46,952 bases of DNA, taken from NCBI GenBank assembly GCA_004369085.1, contig ML210363.1, positions 1 to 46,952 on the forward strand, given 5' to 3'. The translations under genes were made by a program, and so were the position numbers. The notes under the pieces are model-generated. The model ran no database searches, was not told the DNA's origin, and saw only the letters and a list, made by a program, of their open reading frames with translations. The DNA comes from Coprinopsis marcescibilis (taxonomy: Eukaryota; Basidiomycota; Agaricomycetes; Agaricales; Psathyrellaceae). This document shows positions 11,809 to 21,828 of the stretch, in pieces; within the stretch, counting starts at the first letter, position 1; each line of letters starts with the position of its first letter.

Positions 11809-13107
11809 ATGTCTCCCGTTTGGACGAAGGAGTACACGAACGAGTATGGTTTGGTCTATCTGAAAGCGCAATATGCGAACTATGTTATTACGATGGCCAC
11901 TGTCGGTGAGTAGTGTGGTGTAGTAGCTTGAACAGTTTCACCTGACTGGTTATGGCTCGGGCAAATTAGGAATTCAGCTGTTTATGAATTCCTACGCTTT
12001 GGTGGTGTTCTTTGAGACGCCGGCTGAGAAGAGGCTGGGGAGGGCGTTGTATATGGTGTCGGGGTGGATGATATTCATATTCTACGCGGTTGGAGCTAGC
12101 TTTGATATGGCCAGGATGTTTCGGGATCTTCTGGAAGCTTCAAATGGAATTGAATACATGGAAATCACTTCCAGTTATACATGGATGGAGGTTTTGAACC
12201 TGATTGCCATGCTACTTGTGTTTGTGGTTGGGGATGGACTGCTGGTGCGCGATTTGTTTGGTTCTAGAGATACTTGATTCGAACTGATTTCACTCGCAGT
12301 TATACCGATGCTATTTACTTCTGGCCGTTGGTCGGCTTTGGCTGCTGGCTTTACCGGTGCTCATGTATATGTCTGTTATCGGTGAGTACCGCATTTTAAC
12401 GGGCAGGCATTCTCTAAGTAATGTATCGTCCGTACAGCGTTGAGTATCTCCAATACAGTGCTAGCCTTGCGGGGAAAGCCAGTATACAGAACAGGACTCA
12501 GTTCGGACATTCTGACGTTTATGACAAACTTCCTCATCACATCGATGCTCTGCTACAAACTCTGGTCGTCTCACCGGGATTTTGCACGTTCACTCCCTTT
12601 GGCCAGTAAACGTCTAGGCATCTACCGGGCTGTGATCCGCATTCTGGTAGAATCAGCGCTCCCGCTAACAGTTGCGGGCATAATCAATGTGACGATCACA
12701 TATATTCCGACTGTTACCAGTAGCAGCATCACCGTCTACCCTGGCGACCCCAAGGCGCTGGTCGTAGCGTATGAGTGTGTTGCGGTTGTGCATTATGCAC
12801 TGCAGGTGGGTGATATCTGGACTGAATTGGCTTGGAATGCTGCTGACCTCTGGGTCCGCTCGCTCAGGCCTTGGCACCCCAGATGATCATATTCCGGGTT
12901 ACGACGGGAAGGTCGTGGGCAAGGGCGAATGAGTCAAGTGCCGAAGCCCTCTCCCTGTCACTCGCCTTTGCTCGTGGTCCACATCCGGAGGATTCTACTC
13001 TGTCCGTCCGATTAGCCGGGACTGCGGGGCAAATCGCTGAAGAGGGCTGGTCAGGGCCACACGCTACTCCCATCAGTTCAAGGAGTGGTTCTACCCAGGG
13101 CATGTAA
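11809..13107 (+). CDS. Seven-transmembrane receptor-like membrane protein, copy B
   Basis: Five exons: 11809-11905, 11970-12244, 12300-12381, 12438-12805 and 12868-13107. They are all in phase and encode 353 aa. The intron positions are identical to copy A. Family signatures are kept: MSPVWTKEY-NEYGLVYLKAQYANYVITMATVG at the N-terminus (hyphen marks a Thr), GDGLL before LYRCY, and ILVESALPLTVAGII. Exon 2 has one extra codon relative to A (WMEVLNL against WTNLNM). The loop between helices 4 and 5 is shorter, lacking the residues around the Gly-Pro-Gln segment of A. The C-terminal tail differs strongly after the shared ARANESSAEALSLSLAFA region and ends SGSTQGM. The broken gene at 40545 derives from a B-like parent. 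Confidence 0.85.
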
Positions 13108-13276
13108 AGAAATTTTTGTCTTGATTGTTCATTTCCTTGCTTGGCTTGATGGGTGGGTAGAGAGTAGCATTTGTGAAGTTGGAGGAGTATTTGCTTGTTT
13201 TCTGAGTAAATAAAACCTCCCGGTCGTGAATCGGGCGCGAGGGTGGGAATGAGCATTCGGCTGAAGGCGGCGGCAG
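13108..13276. other. 3' flank of gene B, shared with the 7TM pseudogene
   Basis: The block gtaaagaaa...tttccttgcttggcttgatgggtgg recurs at 41019-41075, directly after exon 2 of the pseudogene at 40545. This shows that the pseudogene lost exons 3-5 by an internal deletion joining intron 2 to the 3' flank. Confidence 0.6.
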
Positions 13277-13600
13277 GCCGTGGGAGTATTACGCGAGTAA
13301 GCTTTCGACTTCAGTGTGCCATCAGCGCTCTCATTCCGACCACAATAATCGATTGTCCCTGTCCTCATATTGACCACTCGTCCTCAGCGGTGCTGCACCC
13401 CGAGTCCCACATGCTGCGCTCAGCCTCAGTGAGCCGAATACCGTCATTTTCTGCCTACCTCCCTTGCGTTGCTTTCCTGCCGCTGACCTGCACGCTTGCG
13501 GCCATTCCTCGCCCTCGCCACCACCAGGGTACCGCGACTACCATCTCTCGCACCTGCATTTGTACTATTTCCCCTGGGCTGTAGATTTTCAATGATCGTT
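13277..13600 (+). repeat. Repeat R1, copy downstream of gene B
   Basis: The block runs cgtgggagtattac...aagctttcgacttca, then catcagcgctctcattccgac, gtccctgtcctca, cctcagtgagccgaatacc and ccaccaccagggtaccgcga. The same ordered motifs recur at 31315-31560, 35686-35925 and 41180-41430. They also recur inverted near 29880-30060 and 30690-30870. No coding capacity is seen. Confidence 0.7.
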
Positions 13601-13602
13601 GT

Positions 13603-14215
13603 ATGTGGGAAAGAACGGCAGGACATGATTCTAGTGGGTGGGTGACCATGAGATGTGCGGCCTGCGGGTGCGACATATTGTGCCTCCGAATTGACAGGGT
13701 CACGTATTCGATGGCACAGGTGCTGGGTAGTAGATCCGGCTATGATGCGAGAGGCAGATGGCAGGTTGGACTGCGATGCGTTTCGAATTCTCGGTAAAGG
13801 CACTGGTGTACAATGACAAGATGATATGACGATTCGAGGGCCAAGAAGTGTGGATGTTTGGAGTGCGAAGCGAAGTGAGAATGGCGCTCCAAGTGATGGC
13901 CCATGGACCGTGGTACGACGTTTTACTTGGACTGGATTGGATGTTCAGCTGGGTGATGTGCCGTGGACGATGTTGGACGATGCTAGCGATGGGATGGGAT
14001 GGGATCATGGATTGCTTCCTGGGTTGATTGAAACAGGTGTCTTGGTGCGGATCCGATCTGGAGTTGCAGCTTTTGCCTTTTTGCCAGGACCGTTCGTTGG
14101 TATACCGTGCAGAGCGCATTGTGAACTTGCTGGCCAATTCGCTCGTGCAGTGTGCTTGGGCGTTGAAGAGCTACACCCGTTCGAATCCTGGATATGTAGT
14201 TGGCTGAGAGAAAGA
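13603..14215 (+). repeat. Repeat M, long copy
   Basis: This 600-bp block is matched in inverted orientation by 25005-25560 and, more diverged, near 28240-28790. Shared motifs include atgagatgtgcg, gaagtgagaatggcgct, gtggtacgacgttttacttgg and gggatcatggattgcttcctgg. One plus-strand frame stays open for about 140 codons in this copy and another for 147 codons in the copy at 25533, but they are different frames, so coding is doubtful. The gttcgaatcc inside (about 14179) is not a tRNA B box, because it is not kept in the other copies. Confidence 0.65.
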
Positions 14216-14476
14216 CTCATTCAGCTTCTAGTGATCGGCAGCTGTAATTAGTGGGCGCTGCTGGAATATTAGAAGGTCAGTGAAACAGGCGATGGCTTCT
14301 CCATGATCTGATATCATGCGTCCAAACTTCTTTAAGCTCCCTTGGAAGTGTATGAAACTTTGGAGAACCTTACTACGGGCCATCACACATCAACTCGCTA
14401 AGGAGACGCTTGCGCCAACAGGGATGATTTAGTGACAAGACATCTATTCCGAGTGTCCTTCTGAGTTCAAGCATGT
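14216..14476. other. Spacer before gene C
   Basis: No gene or repeat is recognised between the end of repeat M and the gene C promoter. Confidence 0.4.
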
Positions 14477-14485
14477 TATTATAAG
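14477..14485 (+). promoter_or_regulatory. TATA-like box of 7TM gene C
   Basis: A tattataag motif lies about 110 bp upstream of the ATG at 14593, matching the spacing seen for genes A and D. The role is inferred. Confidence 0.4.
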
Positions 14486-14592
14486 TAGGGCCTGGATTTA
14501 GCAGCAGCATCCTACACCGTCATCCTCCCTTTCCCTCTCCTTCTCCCGTTCCTAATTCCCCATCCTGCAAAACTCGATTTATTCAAGCAGAC

Positions 14593-15888
14593 ATGGCAAC
14601 AGAGGAGTACATGGACGGATATGGGCTTGTCTATGCAAAAGCAGCATATGCCAATTACGTTATCGCAGCGGCCACCGCAGGTAGGTGCGGCAGGGAAGTG
14701 TGGTTGGCAATGGGAGGCATCTGACCATTACCATTACCCTGAACCATAGGAATTCAGTTCTTCATGAACTGCTACTGCTCAATAGTCTTCTTGGAGACAC
14801 CGCGTGAAAGGAGGCAGGGAAGAGCGCTTTATTTGGTGGCTGGCTGGTTGATATGTGCATTCTACACGATGGGAGCATGCTTTGACATTTCTAGAATCTT
14901 TCAAGATCTTCTAGAAGCGTCAAACGGCCTCGAATACGCACAGCTTAGCGGCCATTGGATACATAGTTTGAACCTGATCAGCATTCTACTTGTTTTTATA
15001 GTGGGGGACGGACTATTGGTGTGTGATTTGTTTCTAGCAATATTTGAATAAAGCTGACTTTCATCCACAGCTCTACCGATGCTACCTACTTCTGGCTGGA
15101 GGCTGGTTGCGGTTGTTCATTCTTCCCATATTCATGTACCTTTCGACTATTGGTAAGTACAACACAATAGCTGGTCGAAGTTACCCCAGGCTACAATCTC
15201 ATTGTTAATGATTAATTATTCCGTGTTCAGCCTTCAACATAGTCTCCATTGTGCTGGCCTCACGGGATCCAGAAGACTTGACACTTGTGACGGGCAGAGT
15301 GTCGCTAGGCTTTGCCGTTCTTATTTTTCTGACAAACTTTGTCATCACATCGATACTTTGCTACCGACTGGTGTCAGCTCACCAGGATCTAACGAGGTCA
15401 ATGCCTTCGGCTCGTAAACGCTTGGCAGTCTACCAGACTGCGATGCGGATTCTAATTGAATCAGGGCTTCCGCTCACGATTGCCGGGTTGATCTACATGG
15501 CCATACACATTGTTCCCATGATCGAGGACACCGCTGTCTACGATGACCACTCCACGGCTTTTCTCACGGCACACGAGTTTGTTACAGTTGTATACTTTGC
15601 TCTGCAGGTACGTGAGCGTGAAAACTAGCACGAAGGGATTGCTGACTTGTTTTAATGCAGGCCATAGCCCCCCAACTGATCATATTCCGGGTTACAGCCG
15701 GAAGGTCGTGGGCAAAGACCAATAGATCAAGCGCCGAAGCACTCTCCCACTCACTCGCCTTTAATAATGGACCACAAGCAGAGGAATATCATCTCTCTGG
15801 CCGAATAACCAGGAATGACGATGAAATGATAGCTGAAGAGTCCTGCACAGACCCAGATGAAACCCGCAATGTCAGGTTCAAAGAGTGA
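14593..15888 (+). CDS. Seven-transmembrane receptor-like membrane protein, copy C
   Basis: Five exons: 14593-14680, 14750-15018, 15071-15152, 15231-15607 and 15661-15888. All are in phase and give 347 aa. The exon structure equals that of A, B and D. The start gives MATEEYMDGYGLVYAKAAYANYVI, three codons shorter than A at the extreme N-terminus. Signature segments are NCYCSIVFLETPRERRQGRAL, GDGLL followed by LYRCYLLL, ILIESGLPLTIAGLI, and the acidic tail NDDEMIAEE...RFKE. The loop before helix 5 (ASRDPEDLTLVTGR) is the most diverged part, as expected for an exposed surface. Gene D is its closest relative here; similarity continues through the 3' flank to about 16215. Confidence 0.85.
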
Positions 15889-16215
15889 TTCTCCTCCGTG
15901 ATGGCCAATTGTCACTCGTTTCTATTTATCTTTGTTCGTGGAGGACATACATACCGAAGAACGCGGTATAGTTGTAAGTTGTAACATGGTCTGGGTGTAC
16001 ATGTATAATATCTAGGACTCCACACGTATCTCATGTTTTTGCGCGGTTAAACGAGCATTTCCCGAGTAATGACATTGATCATTTCGGGAGAAGAATCCGT
16101 GGGAATGAAATTTCTTCATTCGATTCTTTTGCAAGCGCCGGTTCATCCTTCCCTCTGACCACCAATCCCCGCCTTTACATCAACCTCTCGCCCTCACTGT
16201 AGCTGGATCCAAGGC
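15889..16215 (+). repeat. 3' flank of gene C, inverted duplicate of 26060-26450
   Basis: Blocks such as gtgatggccaattgt, gtatagttgtaa, cgtgggaatgaaat and caacctctcgccctcactg occur here and, on the other strand in the same order, downstream of gene D. The C/D duplication therefore covers at least 1.6 kb, including the 3' flank. No separate gene is present. Confidence 0.65.
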
Positions 16216-17088
16216 TTCTCGCTTCTTCGCTCTATGGCCACCCCTAGCCGACCTACCTTGCGTTGCCAGTGCATTGATCTTTCCTGCTGCCGACCGCCAC
16301 GCTTGCGCCCCTTCCTCGCCCTCGCCACCACCAGGGTACCGCTACTGTGATCTCGCGCACCCACTACTGCTGAATGTGCCGGCGTCCTCTGCCACAACCA
16401 GCCACACATCACTTCCAATCGCCATTGGATCCGTCGACGCCTGCTACTCAGTCAGTATCCAGCAGCACTGTACAATGCCATCGCTCGGCCGTCGCACCTC
16501 CGAACCGCCCACCACAAGGGCAGCTGCGCTGGCTCTCGCTCATCGACATTGCCTGGCACGACTGGGGCCTGCCCATCACACTCACCGGTCGCACGCACCA
16601 CTTTTGCGCCACCTCGACCACCATCATCCATCTATATACACCGGACTGTCTCTGAAGGGTATCGGAGAAGACATTGTTGCGGGGCGAAGGCAAGTCATGC
16701 TGCAGTTACTACCACCCCGCGCTCACAGCCATTCTTTTAGACGGCTTTTCAACCTGCTCCCTTGCTTGACTCGCTCGCGTCCTCTGCTCTACGGCCACGG
16801 CATCGATACCCCCAATTCTAATTCCAATCGCCATCGGACCCGTCGATGCCTGTAGACCTGATCGCGTTGGATAATTCTGGGCGGAAGTCTTCAAGGAATA
16901 AGACTCCCAGACGCCTATACACAGCACTCGACTCCAACGCTTTTGTGCGCTTGCGTACGCCCTGCGCAATCGCCCCAGAGCGTTGGATCGTCCTGGGCAT
17001 TGGTCGCCTTGAAGGGATGAGACACCCAAGCCCCATTGGCAGAGGCGTAGTACTAGAATTGATTGTGCTTGTCCACCGCTCCTGCCAT
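16216..17088 (+). repeat. Repeat R1, long copy joined to a truncated CCT3
   Basis: Ordered R1 motifs run from cttgcgttgccagtgcat through ccaccaccagggtaccgct, gccacaccacacggc-like text, the 55-bp palindrome at 16933-16987 and ccttgaagggatgagacaccc. The end, gcgtagtactagaattgattgtg...ctcctgcca, abuts CCT3 exon 5 sequence at 17089. The same join occurs at 42176. The long plus-strand frames here (for example 16274-16855) are not conserved between copies, so I do not call them genes. Confidence 0.65.
16933..16987. repeat. 55-bp palindromic repeat, copy 1
   Basis: The ends are TCCAACGCT and its complement AGCGTTGGA, with a GC-rich core (gtgcgcttgcgtacgccctg). It is flanked in direct orientation by two related arms reading cttgaagg-at-agacac. 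Identical or near-identical copies are at 32029 and 42020, diverged ones at 31247 and 33116, and an inverted one at 30519. Confidence 0.75.
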
Positions 17089-18307
17089 CCTCAAGGGCGT
17101 CATGATCAACAAGGACATCACCCACCCCAACATGTCGGTCTCATCAAGAACCCGCGCATCATCCTCCTCGACTGCCCGCTCGAGTACAAAAAGGGCGAGT
17201 CCCAAACGAACATGGAGTTCTCAAAGGCGGACGACTGGGCGAGGGCTCAGGAGATCGAGGAGGAACAGGTCAAGGCACAGTGCTACAAGCTCCTCGAGCT
17301 CAAGCCTGACCTTATCATCGCCGAAAACGGTGTCTCTGGTGCGTATTCCTAGTCTCCTTCTCTCTTTTGAGCTCTGTCGTTGACCGTTCCACAGATCTCG
17401 CTCAACACGTCTTTGAACGCGCCAACGTGTCCTGCATCCGCCGTCTCTGCAAGACGGACAACAACCGTGTCGCTCTCGCTGTCGGTGCGACCATCTTCAA
17501 CCGAATCGAAGATATCCGGGAAGCGGACGTTGGAACCGAGTGTGGTCTTTTCAAAGTCCAGAAAATCGGAGACGAGTGCGTGCCCATCCTCCCTCTACAT
17601 ACTTCAACCTAACAACCCCAACTAACCCACCTCCACAGATATTTTACCTCCCTCGTCGAATGCACCTCTCCCAAAGCCTGCGCCGTCCTCCCCCGCGGGC
17701 CATCTAAAGACATTTTGAACGAGATTGCCCGCAACCTCGCAGACGCCATGTCCGTCGCGCCCGGCGGAGGAGCGACCGAGGTGGCCATCAGCGTCGGGCT
17801 GCAGGCCAAGGCCAAGAGCATCGCGGGCGCGGATAACGCACCTTTCAGGGCTGTCGCGGATGGGTTCGACATCATCCCCGTACGCTCGTGTAGGACTGTG
17901 GGGGGGAATGCGATGAGGGTTTTGACTGAGCTCAAGGTGAGTGGGGGTTTGGTGTGAGGGGTTGTGCTGATTGGTTGTGTAGGCGAAGCATGTTGCTGGG
18001 GAGAATACATGGAGTCTGGATGGGAATTCGGGTAAGAATGTTGATATGAAGGAGTATGGCTTGTGGGAGTCTGCGAGTGTCAAGGTACGTTTCTGCGTCT
18101 ATTTGTTTTATTCCGTGTTCCTGTTCTACCTCCTCGTTCCTCTTTCCTTTCCTCGTTTAACTTCCATCGCCGTCCACTAACACGTCCCCAACTCACAGGT
18201 CCAAACATTCAAAACGGCCATCGAGGTAAGCTTTTGCATGTATCTAATCCGCGACTGATCGCTCATTTGGTTCTATACAGGCCGCGCGTATGTTCCTGAA
18301 CAAGTAG
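17089..18307 (+). pseudogene. CCT3: 5'-truncated CCT3 copy 1 (exons 5-10)
   Basis: Homology to CCT3 starts abruptly at the codons for Leu-Lys-Gly-Val-Met in exon 5 and runs with all introns to the stop codon, so it is a DNA-level copy and not a retrocopy. Lesions are a frameshift in exon 5 (atgcgtcgtctc became atgtcggtctc), a 30-bp deletion in exon 7 removing most of the Arg-Asn-Val-Val-Phe segment, a broken Thr-Leu-Val-Gln-Asn region with an in-frame stop, and a deletion in exon 10 leaving tatgttcctgaacaagtag. No chaperonin subunit can be made. The 5' junction with repeat R1 is the same as in the copy at 42176. Confidence 0.9.
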
Positions 18308-18850
18308 TTAGGTCCATCCGTGGATCGGAGGGCGGGAGAAGTGCACAAGCGGACGGGTCGGTCCTGGATGTCATTTCGTGTGCAGTGTTGTTGTTGTTGT
18401 TGTTGTTGGTGGTGCTGTTGTTGTACCGTTGCATGTCCCCATCCGAGGTTATGACTCGTCAAGAAGTTAGATTGATATACATACAAAGTTTGAACACTAA
18501 CTTATACACGATTGACTCGGAGAGATTCGATTCAATGACTCGTGAAATGCATGTTAGTTGTTAAGTACTGATGGAAATGAGGTTCGCATTCGTTCGTCAT
18601 TCAATATTCAATTCCATAAAGAGTAGTATAATTATCGGGCTCTTGTTCCTGGCGGACTCCGGACGGAACTCGGTAAACTTAGATAAGCTTAAAGCAACTC
18701 TGAGCCCTCCCACAACGTTGCCACCGTGCAGCGCCTCAACGGCAAAAACACGTCCTCCCCCGATAAGGAAGGGCTCAAATTACAGAATCACATAGGTAGA
18801 CATCGACATCGATATCCCCAACAAACCAAATCCGACTCCGTAGCCGTTTG
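18308..18850. other. Downstream region of CCT3 copy 1 with GTT microsatellite
   Basis: Matches the spacer downstream of the intact CCT3. A GTT/GTTG microsatellite occupies about 18385-18424. The sequence near 18780 (ctcaaattacagaatcacat) is an unoccupied site for the transposon that sits in the matching position at 21400. No gene. Confidence 0.6.
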
Positions 18851-19221
18851 TCATCGCACGAGAGCCAGGACGCAGCGCAAGATTCCCGACATGCTTCTTG
18901 CAAGTGAATTAATGGGACACCAGATCCAGGCAATATGATGTTTCTGCTGTTCATGATGGCTATCGGGCCTTGCGTCGCGCTTGATGGGCCCGTCGGTGCT
19001 AATGCCCTTCAGCGGAAGCTCTTCCTGTACACCGAGGTCGTCATTGGCTACCGAGGTAAGGTAATATGAGCAATGAGCCACCATCGAATGGAGGGACTGC
19101 ACCTACATATGTCATTTCCGTTGTGGGTGTGTATGTGGTAATGCACATGAATATCCCCCTGGACATCCACAAATTCCCCTCCAAATATGTTCATCCACTT
19201 TGATTTGTTTAACACGGGCAT
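18851..19221 (-). CDS. Small protein with GGEF-VDVQGDIH motif, copy 2
   Basis: Two exons on the minus strand, 19221-19107 and 19047-18851, with a 59-nt intron (gtaggt...cggtag), encode 103 aa. Exon 1 reads MPVLNKSKWMNIFGGEFVDV and continues QGDIHVHYHIHTH; exon 2 begins with SNDDLGVQEELPLKG and ends RCVLALVR. The unspliced frame stops at the intron's final tag, so splicing is needed. A TATA box lies about 135 bp upstream at 19354-19360. The neighbouring CCT3 copy is dead, yet this frame and both splice sites are intact. Function unknown. Confidence 0.55.
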
Positions 19222-19353
19222 GACGTCGACCCAATGTTAAATTTGAGGAGTGTTGGTTCGTAACTCTGTGTGTAGCGATATCGATGTCCAGGGTGATGTT
19301 TGGACGGTCAGATGTGGGGGATCACATTTGGATCACATGCCTTGTGAATCGGG

Positions 19354-19360
19354 TTTTATA
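19354..19360 (-). promoter_or_regulatory. TATA box of small gene copy 2
   Basis: Reads TATAAAA on the minus strand, about 135 bp upstream of the ATG at 19221. Copy 3 has TATATAAAA at the matching place. Confidence 0.5.
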
Positions 19361-19629
19361 CAGCGCTCTCAAGGTGTCATAGCAAATAGTTTGCATGAAG
19401 TTGACGCCCTTAGTCTGTGTGTGTGCAAAGCACGATGCTGGCAACTTCCGTCTGGCAGAGACGAACTTGACGGCGTGGGTATTGGTATTGGTAATGTTGT
19501 GGTCACGGCTGGTCCCAATCGGGGAGACCGTGTTGTACGGAAGTTGCCGGCGTCAACTAGAGCACTACAGCAAGCTGTCCTAAGCCATACCTGTCAAAAC
19601 CCCATAATCGCCCATAACCCATGCATTTT
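19361..19629. other. Spacer, partly matching 22365-22430
   Basis: The start (caaggtgtcatagcaaa-agtttgcatga) matches the region upstream of small gene copy 3. No gene is supported in the rest. Confidence 0.4.
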
Positions 19630-19860
19630 GGCATCAAACCCTGGTCTCCCACCGTTTCCTGCCTAACTGGAGCGAGCCACATACACCAACAGCCCTGCAC
19701 ATGGGCCACGGAAATTCAGTGACGAGACACCAGGGAGAAAAGACCTGAACGTTCATGGGTTGGGACAAGTATTCATAATTTAGATATTATCATTTATTTA
19801 TATTTGAGGTTTCAGGTGATATACTTATAGTCAGGTGTGACTATTAGCATGATGCAATCG
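19630..19860 (+). repeat. Repeat pair with 23410-23630
   Basis: About 220 bp share motifs such as gtttcctgcc-aactgg, cagccctgcaca, gttgggacaagtat-cataattta, atatttgaggtttca and gttagcatgatgcaat. In both places a dus1 fragment follows to the right, so this looks like part of the duplicated unit and not a separate element. Confidence 0.65.
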
Positions 19861-19864
19861 CTCG

Positions 19865-20371
19865 ATCCGGGCGGCGCGACCCTAAAATAGGGCTGTGCCA
19901 GCCGATGAGGTAATACACTCAACCCACTCTTCTCGTCCACTGTGATCAGATCTTCGAGCGGTACCTGACTAAGCATTTCGAGGAACAAGTCTCGGTGACA
20001 ACCTCAAACTTGTCTCCCTAATCCCATCATACTACGACCCCACCGAAAAAGGAACCCACCATTCCTCCTCCCAATCTCCTCTACAATATCCACACACTCT
20101 GTCACCCACTTCACACCCCTGACACCCCCAATCTCCCTATCCTCCGCAGCACCCCCTACCCCTCCCCCACTCTTCACCCCAACCTTCCCCAAACGATCCC
20201 TAAGATCCCAGTTCCCCTTGACACTAAGCCCCTGCCGCAGGATCTTGAACAAATGCCCCTTCACCGCGCTTACGGGCGTTTTGGTGGTTTGTGTGGTGAG
20301 GAGCTCGAGGTAGCGCGCGGCGAGGATGTGGATGGGCGGGTTTGTCGTCGTGAGTGGGAGTGGTGTGGACC
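19865..20371 (-). pseudogene. Fragment of tRNA-dihydrouridine synthase (Dus1-like), C-terminal half
   Basis: On the minus strand the frame reads ...HILAARYLELL, then TPVSAVKGHLFKILRQGLS, LRDRLGKV and VKWVTECVDIVEEI. This matches the helical RNA-binding domain of Dus1 enzymes, where a Leu-x-x-Val-Lys/Arg-x-His-Leu-Phe-Lys motif is typical. After a frameshift, SVLPHRLAQPYFR is recognisable as the later Ala-Gln-Pro-Tyr segment. There is no start, no catalytic barrel and at least one frame break. The plus-strand CCT3 copy begins directly to its right. The family call rests on motif memory without a search. Confidence 0.6.
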
Positions 20372-21145
20372 CACCGACTAATCCACCTCCAAAGATACTT
20401 TACCTTCCTCGTCGAATGCACCCCCAAAGCCTGCACCGTCCTCCTCCGCGGGCCGTCCAAGGACATTTTCAACGAGATCTACCGCTACCTCGCAGACGCC
20501 ATGTCCGTCGCACGCAACGTCGTCTTCAACCTGCGTCTCGCGCCTGGCGGAGGAGCGACTGAGATGGCCATCAGCGTCGGGCTGCAGGCCAAGGCCAAGA
20601 GCATCGCGGGCGCGGATAACGCACTCTTCAGGGCTGTCGCGGATGCGTTCGAGGTCATCCCCCGTACGCTCGTGCAGAACTGTGGGGGAAATGCGATGAG
20701 GGTTTTGACTGAACTCCGGGTGAGTGGGTTTTGGTGTTTAACGGGTTGTATTGATTGGTTGTGTAGGCGAAGCATGTTGCTGGGGAGAATACATGGGGTC
20801 TGGATGGGAATTCGGGGAGGAATGTTGGTATGAAGGAGTATTGGTCTGCGAGTGTCAAGGTACGTTTCTTTATTTAGTTTATTTCGTGCTCCTGTTCTAC
20901 CTCTTCGTTCCTCTCCTCATTCGACTACCATAGCCGTCCACTAACAAATCCCTAACTCACAGATCCAAACATTCAAAACGGCCATCGAGGCAAGCTTTTG
21001 CACGTATCTAATTATTGACTGATCACTCATTTGGTTGAATACACAGGCGGCGCGTATGTTTATCCGCGTTGATGATGTCGTTGAGGCTATCAGGAAGGAG
21101 CGGGAGCAGATGCAGCCTATGCCTGAGGAAATGGAGAACAAGTAG
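20372..21145 (+). pseudogene. CCT3: 5'-truncated CCT3 copy 2 (exons 7-10, frame still open)
   Basis: Begins in the last 20 bp of intron 6 and continues through exons 7-10 to the stop. The reading frame is intact: two small deletions (3 bp in exon 7, 9 bp in exon 8) are in frame, and the end reads ...MPEEMENK. The donor of the intron after the IQTFKTAIE exon is gc instead of gt. No promoter or upstream exons exist, and the left neighbour is a dus1 fragment. It therefore cannot make a chaperonin subunit, though a C-terminal piece of the equatorial domain remains encodable. Called a pseudogene because two-thirds of the protein is missing. Confidence 0.85.
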
Positions 21146-21399
21146 TTAGGTCCATCCGTGGATCGGAGGGCGGGAGAAGTGCACAAGCGGACGGGTCGGT
21201 CCTGGATGTCATTTCGTGGGCAGTGCTGAGGTTGGTGGTGCTGTTTTTTTGTACGGTTGATGTCCCATTCGAGGTAGGGAATTCAGTACACTTAGATAAG
21301 CTTAAAGCACCCCTGAGCCCTCCCACAATGTACGTTGCCACAGTGGAGCGCCTCAAAGGCACAAACATGTCATCCTCCGATAAGGGCTCGAATTACAGA
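21146..21399. other. Downstream region of CCT3 copy 2
   Basis: Same spacer as after the other CCT3 copies, up to the transposon inserted at 21400. No gene. Confidence 0.5.
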
Positions 21400-21734
21400 C
21401 ACTGCTGGAACGGGATTCTACTAGTGTCGGGTCAAAAATATAGGCGAAATATTTGACTAAATTTTACCTTTTTGAGAATGCATTTATACGCGTGTTGAAT
21501 AAAACTTTTTGGGCAGTGCAGAAGTATCGTGACATTAGTCAAAGATTTCAACAAAATTTTGCGGGCCTTGGTATACACAAGGTGGCATGATCGATTATTT
21601 CGGGCCAAATAATCGTGAAAGAATCGAAGATAATTCGATTCTTTTCCAATTCTCTGGCATTTCTCGATTGTCTTATGATTCTCGGCCCAAAACAATCGAC
21701 CTTGCCGCCCTGTGATAATCCGGTCTCAGCAGTG
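21400..21734. mobile_element. Non-autonomous CACTG-ended transposon (335 bp)
   Basis: Ends are CACTGCTGGAACGGGATT and, inverted, CACTGCTGAGACCGGATT. AGA is duplicated at 21397-21399 and 21735-21737. The related unoccupied sequences at about 18780 and 43890 read attacagaatcac without interruption, which confirms both borders and the 3-bp duplication. The interior is AT-rich with no transposase. Its ends resemble those of the element at 9406-10053. Confidence 0.8.
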
Positions 21735-21828
21735 AGAATCACATCGACATCAACATTGATATCCCCAAAAGCAAAATTCTATTTATAGCATGGAGGCAAC
21801 AAACCGAATCCGACTCCGCAGCCGTTTG

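Noticed and set aside
14150..14220. Possible tRNA (gttcgaatcc B-box-like motif)
   Set aside because: No matching A box, acceptor stem or anticodon arm, and the motif is not kept in the other copies of repeat M.
16274..16855. 193-codon plus-strand frame
   Set aside because: Lies in repeat R1. The frame is interrupted at different places in the other R1 copies, and the protein is low-complexity Pro/His/Ser.
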